A stretch of 7,336 nucleotides of DNA from QHCE01 sp038260095 (GCA_038260095.1 JBBSOC010000084.1:1-7336); one strand, 5' to 3'. Numbered from the stretch's first letter, positions 1-5,641 are shown. Program-made: numbers and translations. Notes: generated from the sequence alone by a model not told the origin.

Positions 1-582
1 TCGCTATTTCGAGCTCGGTCGTTTACTGCCGGGAGTGTGGCGGTGGGAGTGTGGCGAGGCTCGCTCTATGGCCTGCTGTTCTTTTTGGCGTTCTATTTTC
101 AACATTCCCACGGCTTTTCCAACACGCTCACCGGAGTGGCATTTATCCCAATCACCGTCACGCCGCTGATAAGTAACTACTTCAGCGGCAGCGCTATCGC
201 ACGGTGGGGTTCCCAATTTGTTGCGGTCTCTGGTTTCGCGGTCTCGGCCATGGGAGCAGGGATTTTATTCATCGCGAGTGTGACCAGCGGGGACTATTGG
301 CTGATCGGGGTCGCGCTAGGGCTGATCGGTTTCGGTGGCGGATGGGCGATGCCCGCAGTTGGTCACGCGGCTCTGTTTAATGTTCCCCAACAGTTTTCTG
401 GAATAGCGGCCGGAGTGTTCAACGCCTGCGGCCAAACCGGTGCGCTCATCGGAGTAGCCCTACTGGGATCGTTGGCTTCTGGGAACGCCCAGCTCGATCT
501 AGGAACCGGGGCAACGGCGGTAGGTGCCCTGCTAGTACTTACCGCAGTCCTGCTGCGAAGGGGTCTTACGGTACGAACGTGA
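1..582 (+). CDS. MFS drug transporter, DHA2-like, C-terminal part (5' end outside window)
   Basis: The frame is open from the first base to the TGA at 580-582 and gives 193 residues with no true start; an internal GTG at 37 is not the start, because the frame continues upstream in hydrophobic-transporter style (SLFRARSFTAG). About six membrane segments are visible, at roughly residues 12-34, 42-60, 68-90, 96-118, 136-158 and 167-185. The glycine/alanine-rich stretch FNACGQTGALIGVALLGSLA is typical of the late helices of 14-TM DHA2 multidrug exporters (proton antiporters of the major facilitator superfamily). The protein would sit in the cytoplasmic membrane and export small hydrophobic compounds; the substrate cannot be read from this half. 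Its last 51 bp overlap the convergent YdcZ gene. MFS membership is well supported; the DHA2 subfamily is likely. Confidence 0.85.
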   Translation, partial: SLFRARSFTAGSVAVGVWRGSLYGLLFFLAFYFQHSHGFSNTLTGVAFIPITVTPLISNYFSGSAIARWGSQFVAVSGFAVSAMGAGILFIASVTSGDYWLIGVALGLIGFGGGWAMPAVGHAALFNVPQQFSGIAAGVFNACGQTGALIGVALLGSLASGNAQLDLGTGATAVGALLVLTAVLLRRGLTVRT

Positions 583-1536
583 AGTCTCAGCCCTTCCTCG
601 ATGGCTGCGCCCAGCGACGCCCACTGCGGCCAAGGTGATACCTGAACCCACAACAACGTATGCGGATACGCCGGGGCCCCCGGGTATGAACGCATCAGCG
701 GCCAGCCCACCCAAGAGCTGGCCGCCGATGAACAACAAACCTAAACGCAGCACATCAACCCTTTGCGCTACCCAGGCCAGCAGGGTGATGAAGGCGGCAC
801 CGAGCAACCCTCCCAAATAGAGCCAAGGCTCTAAGGGAAAGGCACTCAGCGAACCAAAGCCAAACCCCGCTAACGGGGTAACGATCACAGCCAGACCGAC
901 AGTCCCGACCGCGAAGGTGACCATCGCAGCTACCTGCGAACTGCCACAAGCTTGGCCGATCCGGGCATTTATAGCGATCTGCAACGGCATTAGCGCACTG
1001 GTTGCAAAAGCGGCGAATATAGGTAGCAGCGTGAGGTCTCCCAGTGGTTTACCAAGTTGAGTAAGGATCGCGCCGAGGGCCGCAAGCACCGCGGCGGCGA
1101 CCCGAGCCGTGGTAATGGGTACTTTCCCGGCCGCGCTCAGTGAGGTCTGGTCGACGATCAAGCCACCGAATACCTGCCCAGTCACCGCTACCACGATGTA
1201 GACAGCAACACCAACCTGCTGGGTGGCATAGATCGAAGCGGTCACAAATGCGGCGCCAATCAGCCCGCCACTGAGTAATTCCCATCGCGCACAGGTGCGC
1301 CATAGCCCGCTCGCGCTGGCGCGAGTCGAGGCACGGGCAGTGATCAGAATGAGCAGTACGAGGAAACCGACACCGAAAGAGATCAGAGCTGCGACTACGC
1401 TGGAGCTTATCCGCTCTCCCAAGGAGGCGTTGATTCGCGTTTGCGCTACCGCCGCTAAGCCGCATACGCCCGCCGCGAGTAACGCGAGGTTTAGTGGGCG
1501 CGCAGGCCACCTGAGGTGCCGCATAGATTTATACAT
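532..1536 (-). CDS. DMT superfamily transporter, YdcZ/DUF606 family
   Basis: This is a 334-residue, highly hydrophobic protein with about ten membrane helices. It is built from two homologous halves: residues 16-60 begin NLALLAAGVCGL...QTRINASLG and residues about 172-215 begin LLPIFAAFATSAL...QIAINARIG. Each half has the (Q)xxINAxxG signature followed by SSxVAAxxxFxVG. This internal duplication is the hallmark of fused DMT_YdcZ (DUF606) proteins, which are inner-membrane permeases of mostly unknown substrate. The start is ATG at 1534-1536. No Shine-Dalgarno is seen; TAGTAG seven bases upstream is a poor -10 candidate. An alternative ATG at 1524 would remove four residues. The last ~25 residues form a polar Arg/Ser-rich tail that is antisense to the end of the MFS gene. 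It is divergent from the PhzF gene across 70 bp, which may mean shared control. Confidence 0.85.
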   Translation of the reverse strand: MYKSMRHLRWPARPLNLALLAAGVCGLAAVAQTRINASLGERISSSVVAALISFGVGFLVLLILITARASTRASASGLWRTCARWELLSGGLIGAAFVTASIYATQQVGVAVYIVVAVTGQVFGGLIVDQTSLSAAGKVPITTARVAAAVLAALGAILTQLGKPLGDLTLLPIFAAFATSALMPLQIAINARIGQACGSSQVAAMVTFAVGTVGLAVIVTPLAGFGFGSLSAFPLEPWLYLGGLLGAAFITLLAWVAQRVDVLRLGLLFIGGQLLGGLAADAFIPGGPGVSAYVVVGSGITLAAVGVAGRSHRGRAETSRSYRKTPSQQDCGKY

Positions 1537-1594
1537 CCGATATCTACTAGTGGCATGGAAGAGGCATCACTGGGCTAGGAAACGACCTTGCCGA

Positions 1595-1606
1595 TACAGT
1601 ACAGAG
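1595..1606 (+). promoter_or_regulatory. Probable leaderless promoter -10 for the PhzF-family gene
   Basis: TACAGT at 1595-1600 fits the actinobacterial TANNNT -10 consensus. It lies six bases before the GTG at 1607, so the predicted transcription start falls on or next to the start codon. There is no good -35 about 17 bp upstream (TGGGCT region) and no spaced Shine-Dalgarno. Confidence 0.5.
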
Positions 1607-2473
1607 GTGAAGTCGCACCCTTATGAGCTCATTGACGTGTTCACTGACCAACCGTTGGCGGGGAACCAGCTGGCAGTTTTCCCGCACGGTGAAGATATCG
1701 ATGAGCTACTGCTGCAACCGTTGGCCCGAGAACTCAACCTGGCAGAAACCGTGTTCCTATACCCGCCTGAGGCTGACGGGCAGGCACGGATGCGGATCTT
1801 CACCGCATGGTGTGAGGTCCCATTTGCTGGACATCCAGTGTTAGGTACGGCTTGTCTGCTAGCGCGCGCCGCGCAGTCGGCACCGACGGTAGTGGACCTA
1901 GGGCTGGAAACCGGGAAGGGCATCGTTGCGGTAAAGGTCGAGGTAGCGGCCGACGGCTCCCTGTCGGGATGGATGGATCAGCCAATTCCGGTGTTGGAAG
2001 CATGGACCGGAATCCAAGGCGCCCTTCTGAAGACGCTAAACATCCCAGAACCCGTAGTCCCTATCCGGCTCTACAACAATGGCATTTTGCACCTGTATGT
2101 GATGCTTCCTAGCGTTGCCGATGTTCTCGCAATTGAGCCAGACTTCTCAGCGCTGCGCGAAGTCTGTGCCGGCGCACGGATCAACTGTTTTGCCGGTGCG
2201 GGTTCGGAATACACTTCACGGATGTTTACCCCTTTCGACCCAGCTTTCCCTGAAGATCCGGCATGCGGATCGGCCGCTGGACCACTCGCGGTGCACCTAA
2301 TCCGACATGGCGTCATCACCTCGGGACAAGAAATTACGATCGCGCAAGGCGAGAAAGTTAACCGTCCATCAACGCTGCGGGCGTCAGCCACAGCAGAAGC
2401 AGATGCGATACAGAAAGTACAAGTGGGTGGCTCGTGCTATCTCATAGGCCAGGGCAGCTTTTTTCTTCCATAG
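1607..2473 (+). CDS. PhzF family phenazine-biosynthesis-like epimerase/isomerase
   Basis: This 288-residue protein has the usual length of the PhzF family (diaminopimelate epimerase fold, two similar half-domains around one active site). The N-terminal DVFTDQPLAGNQLAVF is the family signature. E47 in LNLAETVF matches the catalytic Glu45 of Pseudomonas PhzF. H76 in FAGHPVLG matches His74. D217 in EDPACGSAAGPLAVHL matches Asp208. With these residues present it is probably an active soluble isomerase. The substrate is unknown, and nothing else here suggests phenazine synthesis. The frame is open upstream to 1295, but that stretch is antisense to the YdcZ gene and lacks family similarity. The GTG at 1607 gives the canonical N terminus and has a -10 hexamer six bases before it. 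The gene is monocistronic and followed by a strong hairpin. Confidence 0.92.
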   Translation: MKSHPYELIDVFTDQPLAGNQLAVFPHGEDIDELLLQPLARELNLAETVFLYPPEADGQARMRIFTAWCEVPFAGHPVLGTACLLARAAQSAPTVVDLGLETGKGIVAVKVEVAADGSLSGWMDQPIPVLEAWTGIQGALLKTLNIPEPVVPIRLYNNGILHLYVMLPSVADVLAIEPDFSALREVCAGARINCFAGAGSEYTSRMFTPFDPAFPEDPACGSAAGPLAVHLIRHGVITSGQEITIAQGEKVNRPSTLRASATAEADAIQKVQVGGSCYLIGQGSFFLP

Positions 2474-2475
2474 AT

Positions 2476-2531
2476 GTGTAGAACCCCGTGACGCACCAGT
2501 CGGGGGACCGGAACGTAGCGGGGTTCTACAC
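2476..2531. terminator. Long three-tier palindrome after the PhzF gene (terminator or dispersed repeat)
   Basis: A perfect 13-bp inverted repeat (2476-2488 with 2519-2531; arm GTGTAGAACCCCG) starts three bases after the PhzF stop codon. Inside it, after a 2x2 internal loop, ACG (2491-2493) pairs with CGT (2514-2516). At the tip CCAGTC (2496-2501) pairs with GACCGG (2506-2511) with one mismatch around a GGGG loop. No T-tract follows on either strand, so it is not a canonical intrinsic terminator. It sits between convergent genes (PhzF and vapC), where a bidirectional terminator is expected. Its elaborate symmetric form could also mark a dispersed palindromic repeat. Confidence 0.7.
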
Positions 2532-2582
2532 TCAGCTATCGCTCTGACAATCCCGCGCGTTACAGCGGCCTGATTAATCTTT

Positions 2583-2639
2583 AGGTTTGCGCCGCATCCA
2601 AACCTTCAGGTGCGCACTCCCGGCCTCCTCACCGCCGGG
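2583..2639. other. Two small hairpins in the convergent intergenic region
   Basis: AGGTTTG (2583-2589) pairs with CAAACCT (2599-2605) around a 9-nt loop. CCCGGC (2619-2624) pairs with GCCGGG (2634-2639), also around 9 nt. They lie downstream of the vapC stop (2662) when read on the minus strand, so they may help end vapBC transcription. Neither has a proper T-run. Apart from these and the 56-nt palindrome, 2474-2661 shows nothing else. Confidence 0.35.
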
Positions 2640-2661
2640 CAAGCCAACGGGACCGCAGTTG

Positions 2662-3054
2662 TCACGTCGGCATGTTGACAGTAAGTCCCGCTAGTGTGGC
2701 GACTTCTGCGAGGCGTTTGTCGTAGGTAACAAATGAGACCAGGTTTTCCCGCAAACGCAACGCTGTCGCCAGATGGATCGCATCTAGACTGCGAACGGTC
2801 TTTGGAGTGATGATCTGAGCGCTGATTCGAACAGCCAGATTTAGCTCCACGAGGTCGATAAGGTCCAACACCGGAGGTAGCCTACTCACCGCTTCTGGCG
2901 AATGCCGCGCCAGCGCGCGGAATGACTCGATTTCCACCAGAACGGAGCTCACCCAACCGATGTCAGCGCGCTCGTCTAGCCACTCACGCAAGGCCTGTGA
3001 TTGCGTTTCAGCGTGAACGAGTTTAACGACTGCTGCCGAATCAAGGTAGATCAT
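2662..3054 (-). CDS. vapC: VapC-type PIN-domain ribonuclease toxin
   Basis: This 130-residue protein fills a single PIN domain, the usual VapC size. The four acidic metal-binding residues are recognisable: D5 in MIYLDSAAVVKL, E43 in VEIESFRALAR, D91 in SLDAIHLATAL and D112 in TYDKRL. VapC toxins are Mg-dependent endoribonucleases that cut tRNA or rRNA and halt translation until bound by VapB. The RNA target cannot be predicted here. The ATG (3052-3054) shares one base with the TGA of the upstream antitoxin (ATGA overlap), so translation is probably coupled and the antitoxin is made first. The catalytic set is complete, so the toxin is probably functional. Confidence 0.92.
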   Translation of the reverse strand: MIYLDSAAVVKLVHAETQSQALREWLDERADIGWVSSVLVEIESFRALARHSPEAVSRLPPVLDLIDLVELNLAVRISAQIITPKTVRSLDAIHLATALRLRENLVSFVTYDKRLAEVATLAGLTVNMPT

Positions 3055-3287
3055 CAGTGTTCCTCGCCGCGGGCGCGGGATAGCTCGTCAGCCACGTTGA
3101 TTCCATCCGGCTCTCCCAGAGGCATCCGCAACGCAGCACGACGCAGCTGTACCGCACGTTCACGGCGCGTGGCTGCCTGAACCACGGCTTCCCGGATTGC
3201 CCTAGATCGGGAGACGCCTGCATGCGTAAGGACTTCGAGAGCATGTTCGGTGTCAGCGTCGGTGCGTATAGTAATTGTGGTAGTCAT
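3054..3287 (-). CDS. vapB: VapB-type ribbon-helix-helix antitoxin
   Basis: This 77-residue protein begins MTTTITIRTD, the beta-strand of a ribbon-helix-helix (CopG/Arc-like) DNA-binding domain. Helices follow around TEHALEVLTHAG and SRSRAIREAVVQAA. An Arg-rich linker and the C-terminal part (DGINVADELSRARGEE) would wrap the VapC toxin. The frame extends upstream to 3335, but the extra 16 residues would be encoded by the promoter and operator. The ATG at 3285-3287 gives the canonical RHH N terminus and lies seven bases after a good -10, so a leaderless mRNA is likely. VapB neutralises VapC and, with it, represses its own promoter; a matching palindrome is present. Confidence 0.9.
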   Translation of the reverse strand: MTTTITIRTDADTEHALEVLTHAGVSRSRAIREAVVQAATRRERAVQLRRAALRMPLGEPDGINVADELSRARGEEH

Positions 3288-3294
3288 GCCATCA

Positions 3295-3323
3295 AATGTA
3301 AGACGTTTCGTCTTATGCCGCAA
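3295..3323 (-). promoter_or_regulatory. vapBC promoter with embedded palindromic operator
   Basis: On the minus strand, -35 TTGCGG (3318-3323) and -10 TACATT (3295-3300) are exactly 17 bp apart. The spacer is largely filled by the palindrome TAAGACG-TTT-CGTCTTA (3299-3315), a perfect 7+3+7 inverted repeat. The -10 ends seven bases before the vapB ATG. An RHH dimer pair bound here would cover the promoter core, the classical type II toxin-antitoxin autoregulation. The promoter and palindrome are seen directly; binding by VapBC is inferred. Confidence 0.72.
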
Positions 3324-3395
3324 GGCGGAGCGCAAATGTAGCCGTGATGGTTCGCCGGCCTAGATCCTGCCCGTTCTCTCGAGCCGAAACTCCGC

Positions 3396-4148
3396 TCAGC
3401 CTTCGGTGACCAGAGGGCTGGACGCTATCTGCGTGCCATCTTCTAGCTCGCTGATGGTGAAATCGGCGAAAACGCTGGACGCAACCTCGTTAAGTTGACG
3501 CAAGCATTCCACGGCGAGTGCCCGAATCTCGGTGTCGGCGTGTTCGGTGGCACGCATGGCAATAAAGTGCCGCCAGGCTCGGTAGTTGCCCGTGACGACA
3601 ATGCGGGTCTCGGTGGCGTTGGGTAGTACGCTGCGAGCAGCTTGCCGAGCTTGTTTCCGTCGCAGCGTGGCGTTCTCAACGTCAGCGAATTTCTTTTCCA
3701 AACCTTCTAGGAGCTGCGTGTAGGCGTGCTGTGCGGCGTCTGAGGCGGCCATGAACGTGTCATGCAGCTCTGGGTCACCGGCAATCACGTCTGGTTCCAC
3801 CATGGCGGCATCGCGCTCGGGCACATACCGCTGCGACAGTTGGCTGTAGGAGAAGTGTCGGTGCCGGATGAGTTCGTGCGTCAAAGAACGCGATAGACCA
3901 GTGAGGTAAAAACTCACCACTCCATGCTCGAGGACTGAGAGGTGGCCCACGTCGAGGATATGGCGAATATAGCCCGCATTGGTGGCGGTGGCGGGGTTAG
4001 GTTTCCGCCATGACTGGTAGCAGGCGCGCCCGGCGAATTCTGCCAGCGCTTGGCCTCCGTCGGCGTCAGTTGACCACGGCACCCCTTCGGGAGCTTGGAA
4101 GTTGGTCCAACCGATGAGTTGCACCTTCAAAGGCACGGTCGCGGGCAC
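3396..4148 (-). CDS. thyX: Flavin-dependent thymidylate synthase ThyX
   Basis: The 250 residues match the length of actinobacterial ThyX (the Mycobacterium tuberculosis enzyme is also 250). ThyX makes dTMP from dUMP using methylene-tetrahydrofolate, FAD and NADPH, as a homotetramer in the cytoplasm. The ThyX motif RHR-x7-S is at residues 95-105 within RHRHFSYSQLSQRY, the actinobacterial variant of RHRxxSxNExS. SVLEH (71-75), RKQARQAARSVLPNATETR (about 164-182) and NYRAWRHFIAMR ending at R199 (dUMP-binding arginine) are present. The GTG start (4146-4148) has a strong AGGAGG five bases upstream and aligns with the mycobacterial N terminus. The gene begins 37 bp after the DUF2752 stop and is probably co-transcribed with it; a short AT-rich stretch in the gap could also hold a promoter. 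If no thyA exists elsewhere, the gene is essential. Confidence 0.98.
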   Translation of the reverse strand: MPATVPLKVQLIGWTNFQAPEGVPWSTDADGGQALAEFAGRACYQSWRKPNPATATNAGYIRHILDVGHLSVLEHGVVSFYLTGLSRSLTHELIRHRHFSYSQLSQRYVPERDAAMVEPDVIAGDPELHDTFMAASDAAQHAYTQLLEGLEKKFADVENATLRRKQARQAARSVLPNATETRIVVTGNYRAWRHFIAMRATEHADTEIRALAVECLRQLNEVASSVFADFTISELEDGTQIASSPLVTEG

Positions 4149-4153
4149 TGCAT

Positions 4154-4159
4154 CCTCCT
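4154..4159 (-). promoter_or_regulatory. thyX ribosome binding site
   Basis: A perfect AGGAGG lies five bases before the GTG at 4148 and fixes that start. It stands out because most other genes here lack any Shine-Dalgarno. A second AGGAG lies about ten bases further upstream, in front of an out-of-frame ATG. Confidence 0.85.
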
Positions 4160-4185
4160 CATTGCTCCTAATTAGGGCGCTAAAT

Positions 4186-4722
4186 TTACACGTGGAAAAA
4201 GCTCAACGGTTCCCAGGGAAGATTTCGGCCTATTGCGAATACCACCCACATCACGAAGTATCCGATCAGCACGCCTACCGGGAGGTTGAGGGTGGGTAGT
4301 CGGAAACGACCTGTCCGGTTGACCACCATAGCCACATAGGCATAAATCACGACCGGCACGGCCAGTAGCGCGATGAGGTGGTACCGGGCGGCCTGCAACA
4401 CGTCTCCGTGGAGAAGATGCCACATCATTCGAGTACCGCCGCAACCTGGGCAGTCAAGCCCGGTAAGCGTCCGGAAAAGACAGCGTCCAAAGACAGGATC
4501 GGGTTTTGCATCGGTAGGACCGTCGTTGACAAGTACCCACGTGGCGGCTGAAGCAAAACATCCAAAGATCGCCAGCGGCGCTAGCCAGGTGGGGTGCAGC
4601 CATAAACGAGTTACGCGCTCCTCGAACTTGCTGACAACCACCTCTTGTGACACTTGCGCTGCCAGCTCCGCTGGAGGCACCACAGGAGCTGGCGAGAGAG
4701 ATGCAGCACGTAGATTCGACAC
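4186..4722 (-). CDS. DUF2752 family membrane protein
   Basis: This 178-residue protein starts with a ~45-residue Ala/Pro-rich soluble segment, then membrane helices at roughly 46-66, 113-134 and 147-167. Between the first two lies the DUF2752 signature: C81 in CLFRTLTGLDCPGCGGTR with C91 and C94, followed by HLLHGD. The three conserved cysteines suggest metal binding or a redox role, but the family has no established function. It is common in actinobacteria as a small inner-membrane protein. The GTG at 4720-4722 is preceded by TAGGCT with a seven-base gap, suggesting a leaderless mRNA; GGA nearby is only a weak Shine-Dalgarno. It is upstream of thyX in probable operon order. A hyphenated palindrome covers the promoter. 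Confidence 0.88.
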   Translation of the reverse strand: MSNLRAASLSPAPVVPPAELAAQVSQEVVVSKFEERVTRLWLHPTWLAPLAIFGCFASAATWVLVNDGPTDAKPDPVFGRCLFRTLTGLDCPGCGGTRMMWHLLHGDVLQAARYHLIALLAVPVVIYAYVAMVVNRTGRFRLPTLNLPVGVLIGYFVMWVVFAIGRNLPWEPLSFFHV

Positions 4723-4729
4723 GTTTCCA

Positions 4730-4771
4730 AGCCTACCTGTCCCGGTAGTCTTTCTCGTGCCTACTGGGACA
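4730..4771 (-). promoter_or_regulatory. Probable promoter and palindrome upstream of the DUF2752-thyX unit
   Basis: TAGGCT (minus strand of 4730-4735) is a TANNNT -10 seven bases before the GTG at 4722. Immediately upstream is an 11-bp inverted repeat, TGTCCCGGTAG (4738-4748) with CTACTGGGACA (4761-4771). It has one G/T imperfection and a 12-bp spacer and covers roughly -15 to -48. That suits an operator of a dimeric regulator. The inner half CTACC (minus strand of 4744-4748) could also pair with GGTAG (4733-4737), giving a rival small hairpin if transcription began further upstream. Confidence 0.5.
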
Positions 4772-4841
4772 ATCTCTCATTGCGATCCTGACACTTCAGG
4801 CAGGTAATAAGGTGCTGCGCTCCACCGATCTGACAGTGGTT

Positions 4842-4883
4842 GGACGAGCCCTCCGGAGTAGTTCTAACTCCTCCGACTCGTCC
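4842..4883. terminator. Two-tier hairpin downstream of the DUF5615 operon
   Basis: GGACGAG (4842-4848) pairs with CTCGTCC (4877-4883). Inside, GGAGT (4855-4859) pairs with ACTCC (4867-4871) around a 7-nt loop. It lies 13 bp beyond the stop of the truncated SCO5389-like ORF on the minus strand, a fitting place for the end of the DUF433-DUF5615 transcript. There is no T-tract. A smaller hairpin CCTGA-CACT-TCAGG is at 4787-4800. The rest of 4723-4895 shows no gene. Confidence 0.4.
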
Positions 4884-4895
4884 CTCGGCGAATTT

Positions 4896-5015
4896 CTAAC
4901 AATTCACCAGTTCGGGCGATTGGTTGAGCAGCTGGGCTCGGGCTGAGGTAAACGCGGCGAACTCGGCATCGGCGGCGGCTCCTTGCGGGAACACACCGAC
5001 CGCATGTTCAGCCAT
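4896..5015 (-). pseudogene. Truncated paralogue of the SCO5389-like gene (C-terminal remnant, still open)
   Basis: This is a 39-residue ORF starting at ATG 5013-5015. Residues from H4 on match the last 36 or so residues of the SCO5389-like protein at 5738-6133: both share HAVGVFPQG and the ending FTSARAQLLNQSPELVNC. Only a G-to-AA change, one inserted residue and one L-to-F change separate them. At DNA level about 15 of 105 aligned bases differ (hand alignment) and nearly all are synonymous. The N-terminal ~95 residues are missing, so it is most likely a remnant of a former full-length paralogue. It begins six bases after the DUF5615 stop and is in the same frame, so it could still be translated as a peptide. 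It is called a pseudogene because the family-defining N-terminal part is gone. Confidence 0.75.
4899..5006. repeat. Left copy of a ~105-bp direct repeat
   Basis: This segment aligns in direct orientation with 5741-5845, at about 86% identity by hand count with a 3-bp gap. Similarity begins just inside the two stop codons and ends abruptly at CGCATG in both copies. The repeat is the shared C-terminal coding region of two paralogous genes, not an insertion-sequence end. Confidence 0.85.
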
Positions 5016-5021
5016 ACCTAT

Positions 5022-5402
5022 TCACTCGCGGGCGCGTATAGGCAAGCTACGCACACGTATTCGTTCGGTAGTGATGGAAACCACTGCTCCAGCGGATAAA
5101 TCTTGCGCGACTGCTGGAAGATTGCCGAGAAGTAGGTCAGCTTGCTCGTCTGGGGTGAGATGGTCGAAAGACCGCAGCAGCACCAATGACGGACTGCGCA
5201 AGTTAGCTAAAGCAAGCATCGTAGCGAAGTCGCTATCCGCAGAAACGACGACACATCCAGTTGCGCCGGCATGAGACAAAATCACTTCATCGCTCGCAGC
5301 CAGCAGCCCGTGATCCCGAACGTGGGACGCCTCGTACCTGCCGTCAGCATTCAGGCGTTGTGCGATTCGAGGTGAAAGGTTCGCATCGATCAGCAGCTTC
5401 AC
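5022..5402 (-). CDS. DUF5615 PIN-like toxin (VapC45/Mut7-C type)
   Basis: This 126-residue protein has the DUF5615 hallmarks: MKLLIDANLSPRIAQRL with D6 and N8, then VRDHGL (D30), ASDEVI (D38, E39), VVSADSDFATMLA (D56, D58) and the strand RSPSLVLLRSFDHL. The family has a PIN-like fold with acidic residues in nuclease positions and is almost always paired with a DUF433 protein, as here. By analogy with VapBC45 it is expected to be an RNA-cleaving toxin, although its target is unknown. The GTG start (5400-5402) overlaps the DUF433 stop by GTGA, so translation is probably coupled. The Arg-rich end (RVRSLPIRARE) stops at a TGA only six bases before the truncated SCO5389-like ORF, in the same frame. 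Confidence 0.88.
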   Translation of the reverse strand: MKLLIDANLSPRIAQRLNADGRYEASHVRDHGLLAASDEVILSHAGATGCVVVSADSDFATMLALANLRSPSLVLLRSFDHLTPDEQADLLLGNLPAVAQDLSAGAVVSITTERIRVRSLPIRARE

Positions 5403-5629
5403 GCCGCACGGACCAGCGGAAGTTCTCGCTCAGCTGCCATAGCCGAGGCAAATTCCAGCGCAGCTAAAACATCATTGCGTTCCAGGTACGGGTAATCTTC
5501 GATTACTTGCTCGATAGTCCGGCCGGCCGCCAGCTGGCCTAGTAGCGCCGTCACGGTGACCCGCGTGTCGCGAACACAAGCCATGCCACTCATGCGTGTC
5601 GGGTCAGCTGTTATGCGGTCATACGTCAC
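5399..5629 (-). CDS. DUF433 antitoxin (VapB45-like)
   Basis: This 76-residue protein begins MTYDRITADPTRMSGMACVRDTRVTV, the DUF433 signature (usually DRI..DP...GG.P.IRGTR). It is followed by a helix-turn-helix-like part, LAAGRTIEQVIEDYPYLERNDVLAALEFA. DUF433 proteins are small winged-helix antitoxins that neutralise the adjoining DUF5615 toxin and repress the operon. The frame could start at TTG 5635, but the GTG at 5627-5629 gives the usual N terminus and has TAGACT six bases before it, consistent with a leaderless mRNA. The glycines of the classical GG.P.I motif are partly replaced (SGMACV), a mild divergence. The C-terminal EFA...ERELPL is family-like. Confidence 0.87.
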   Translation of the reverse strand: MTYDRITADPTRMSGMACVRDTRVTVTALLGQLAAGRTIEQVIEDYPYLERNDVLAALEFASAMAAERELPLVRAA

Positions 5630-5635
5630 AATCAA

Positions 5636-5641
5636 AGTCTA
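5636..5641 (-). promoter_or_regulatory. -10 element of the DUF433-DUF5615 operon
   Basis: TAGACT on the minus strand ends six bases before the GTG at 5629, giving a predicted leaderless start. No convincing -35 was found 17-18 bp upstream. The rest of the 108-bp gap up to the SCO5389-like stop (5738) holds only a small CTGTA/TACAG hairpin (5691-5707) and no trace of the missing paralogue 5' end. Confidence 0.5.

Noticed and set aside
1049..1510. 153-residue minus-strand ORF
   Set aside because: It is an out-of-frame shadow of the YdcZ gene, with Cys/Arg-rich composition and no membrane pattern.
1295..1606. N-terminal extension of the PhzF-family ORF by about 104 residues
   Set aside because: It is antisense to the 5' end of the YdcZ gene, has no family similarity, and the canonical PhzF N terminus begins at the GTG at 1607.
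3288..3335. Longer vapB start adding 16 residues
   Set aside because: These bases form the -10, the palindrome and most of the -35; RHH antitoxins normally begin at the MTTTITIR-like strand.
4132..4167. Short upstream ORF with its own AGGAG overlapping the thyX start (ATG AGG AGG ATG...)
   Set aside because: It has only about 11 codons; the AGGAGG it contains is best explained as the thyX ribosome site. An attenuation role cannot be supported from the sequence.
4373..4807. 144-residue plus-strand ORF
   Set aside because: It is antisense to the DUF2752 gene, has Ser/Cys-rich shadow composition, and its end runs through the promoter palindrome.
4924..5274. 116-residue plus-strand ORF
   Set aside because: It lies antisense across both the remnant and the DUF5615 gene, which are clearly coding on the minus strand.
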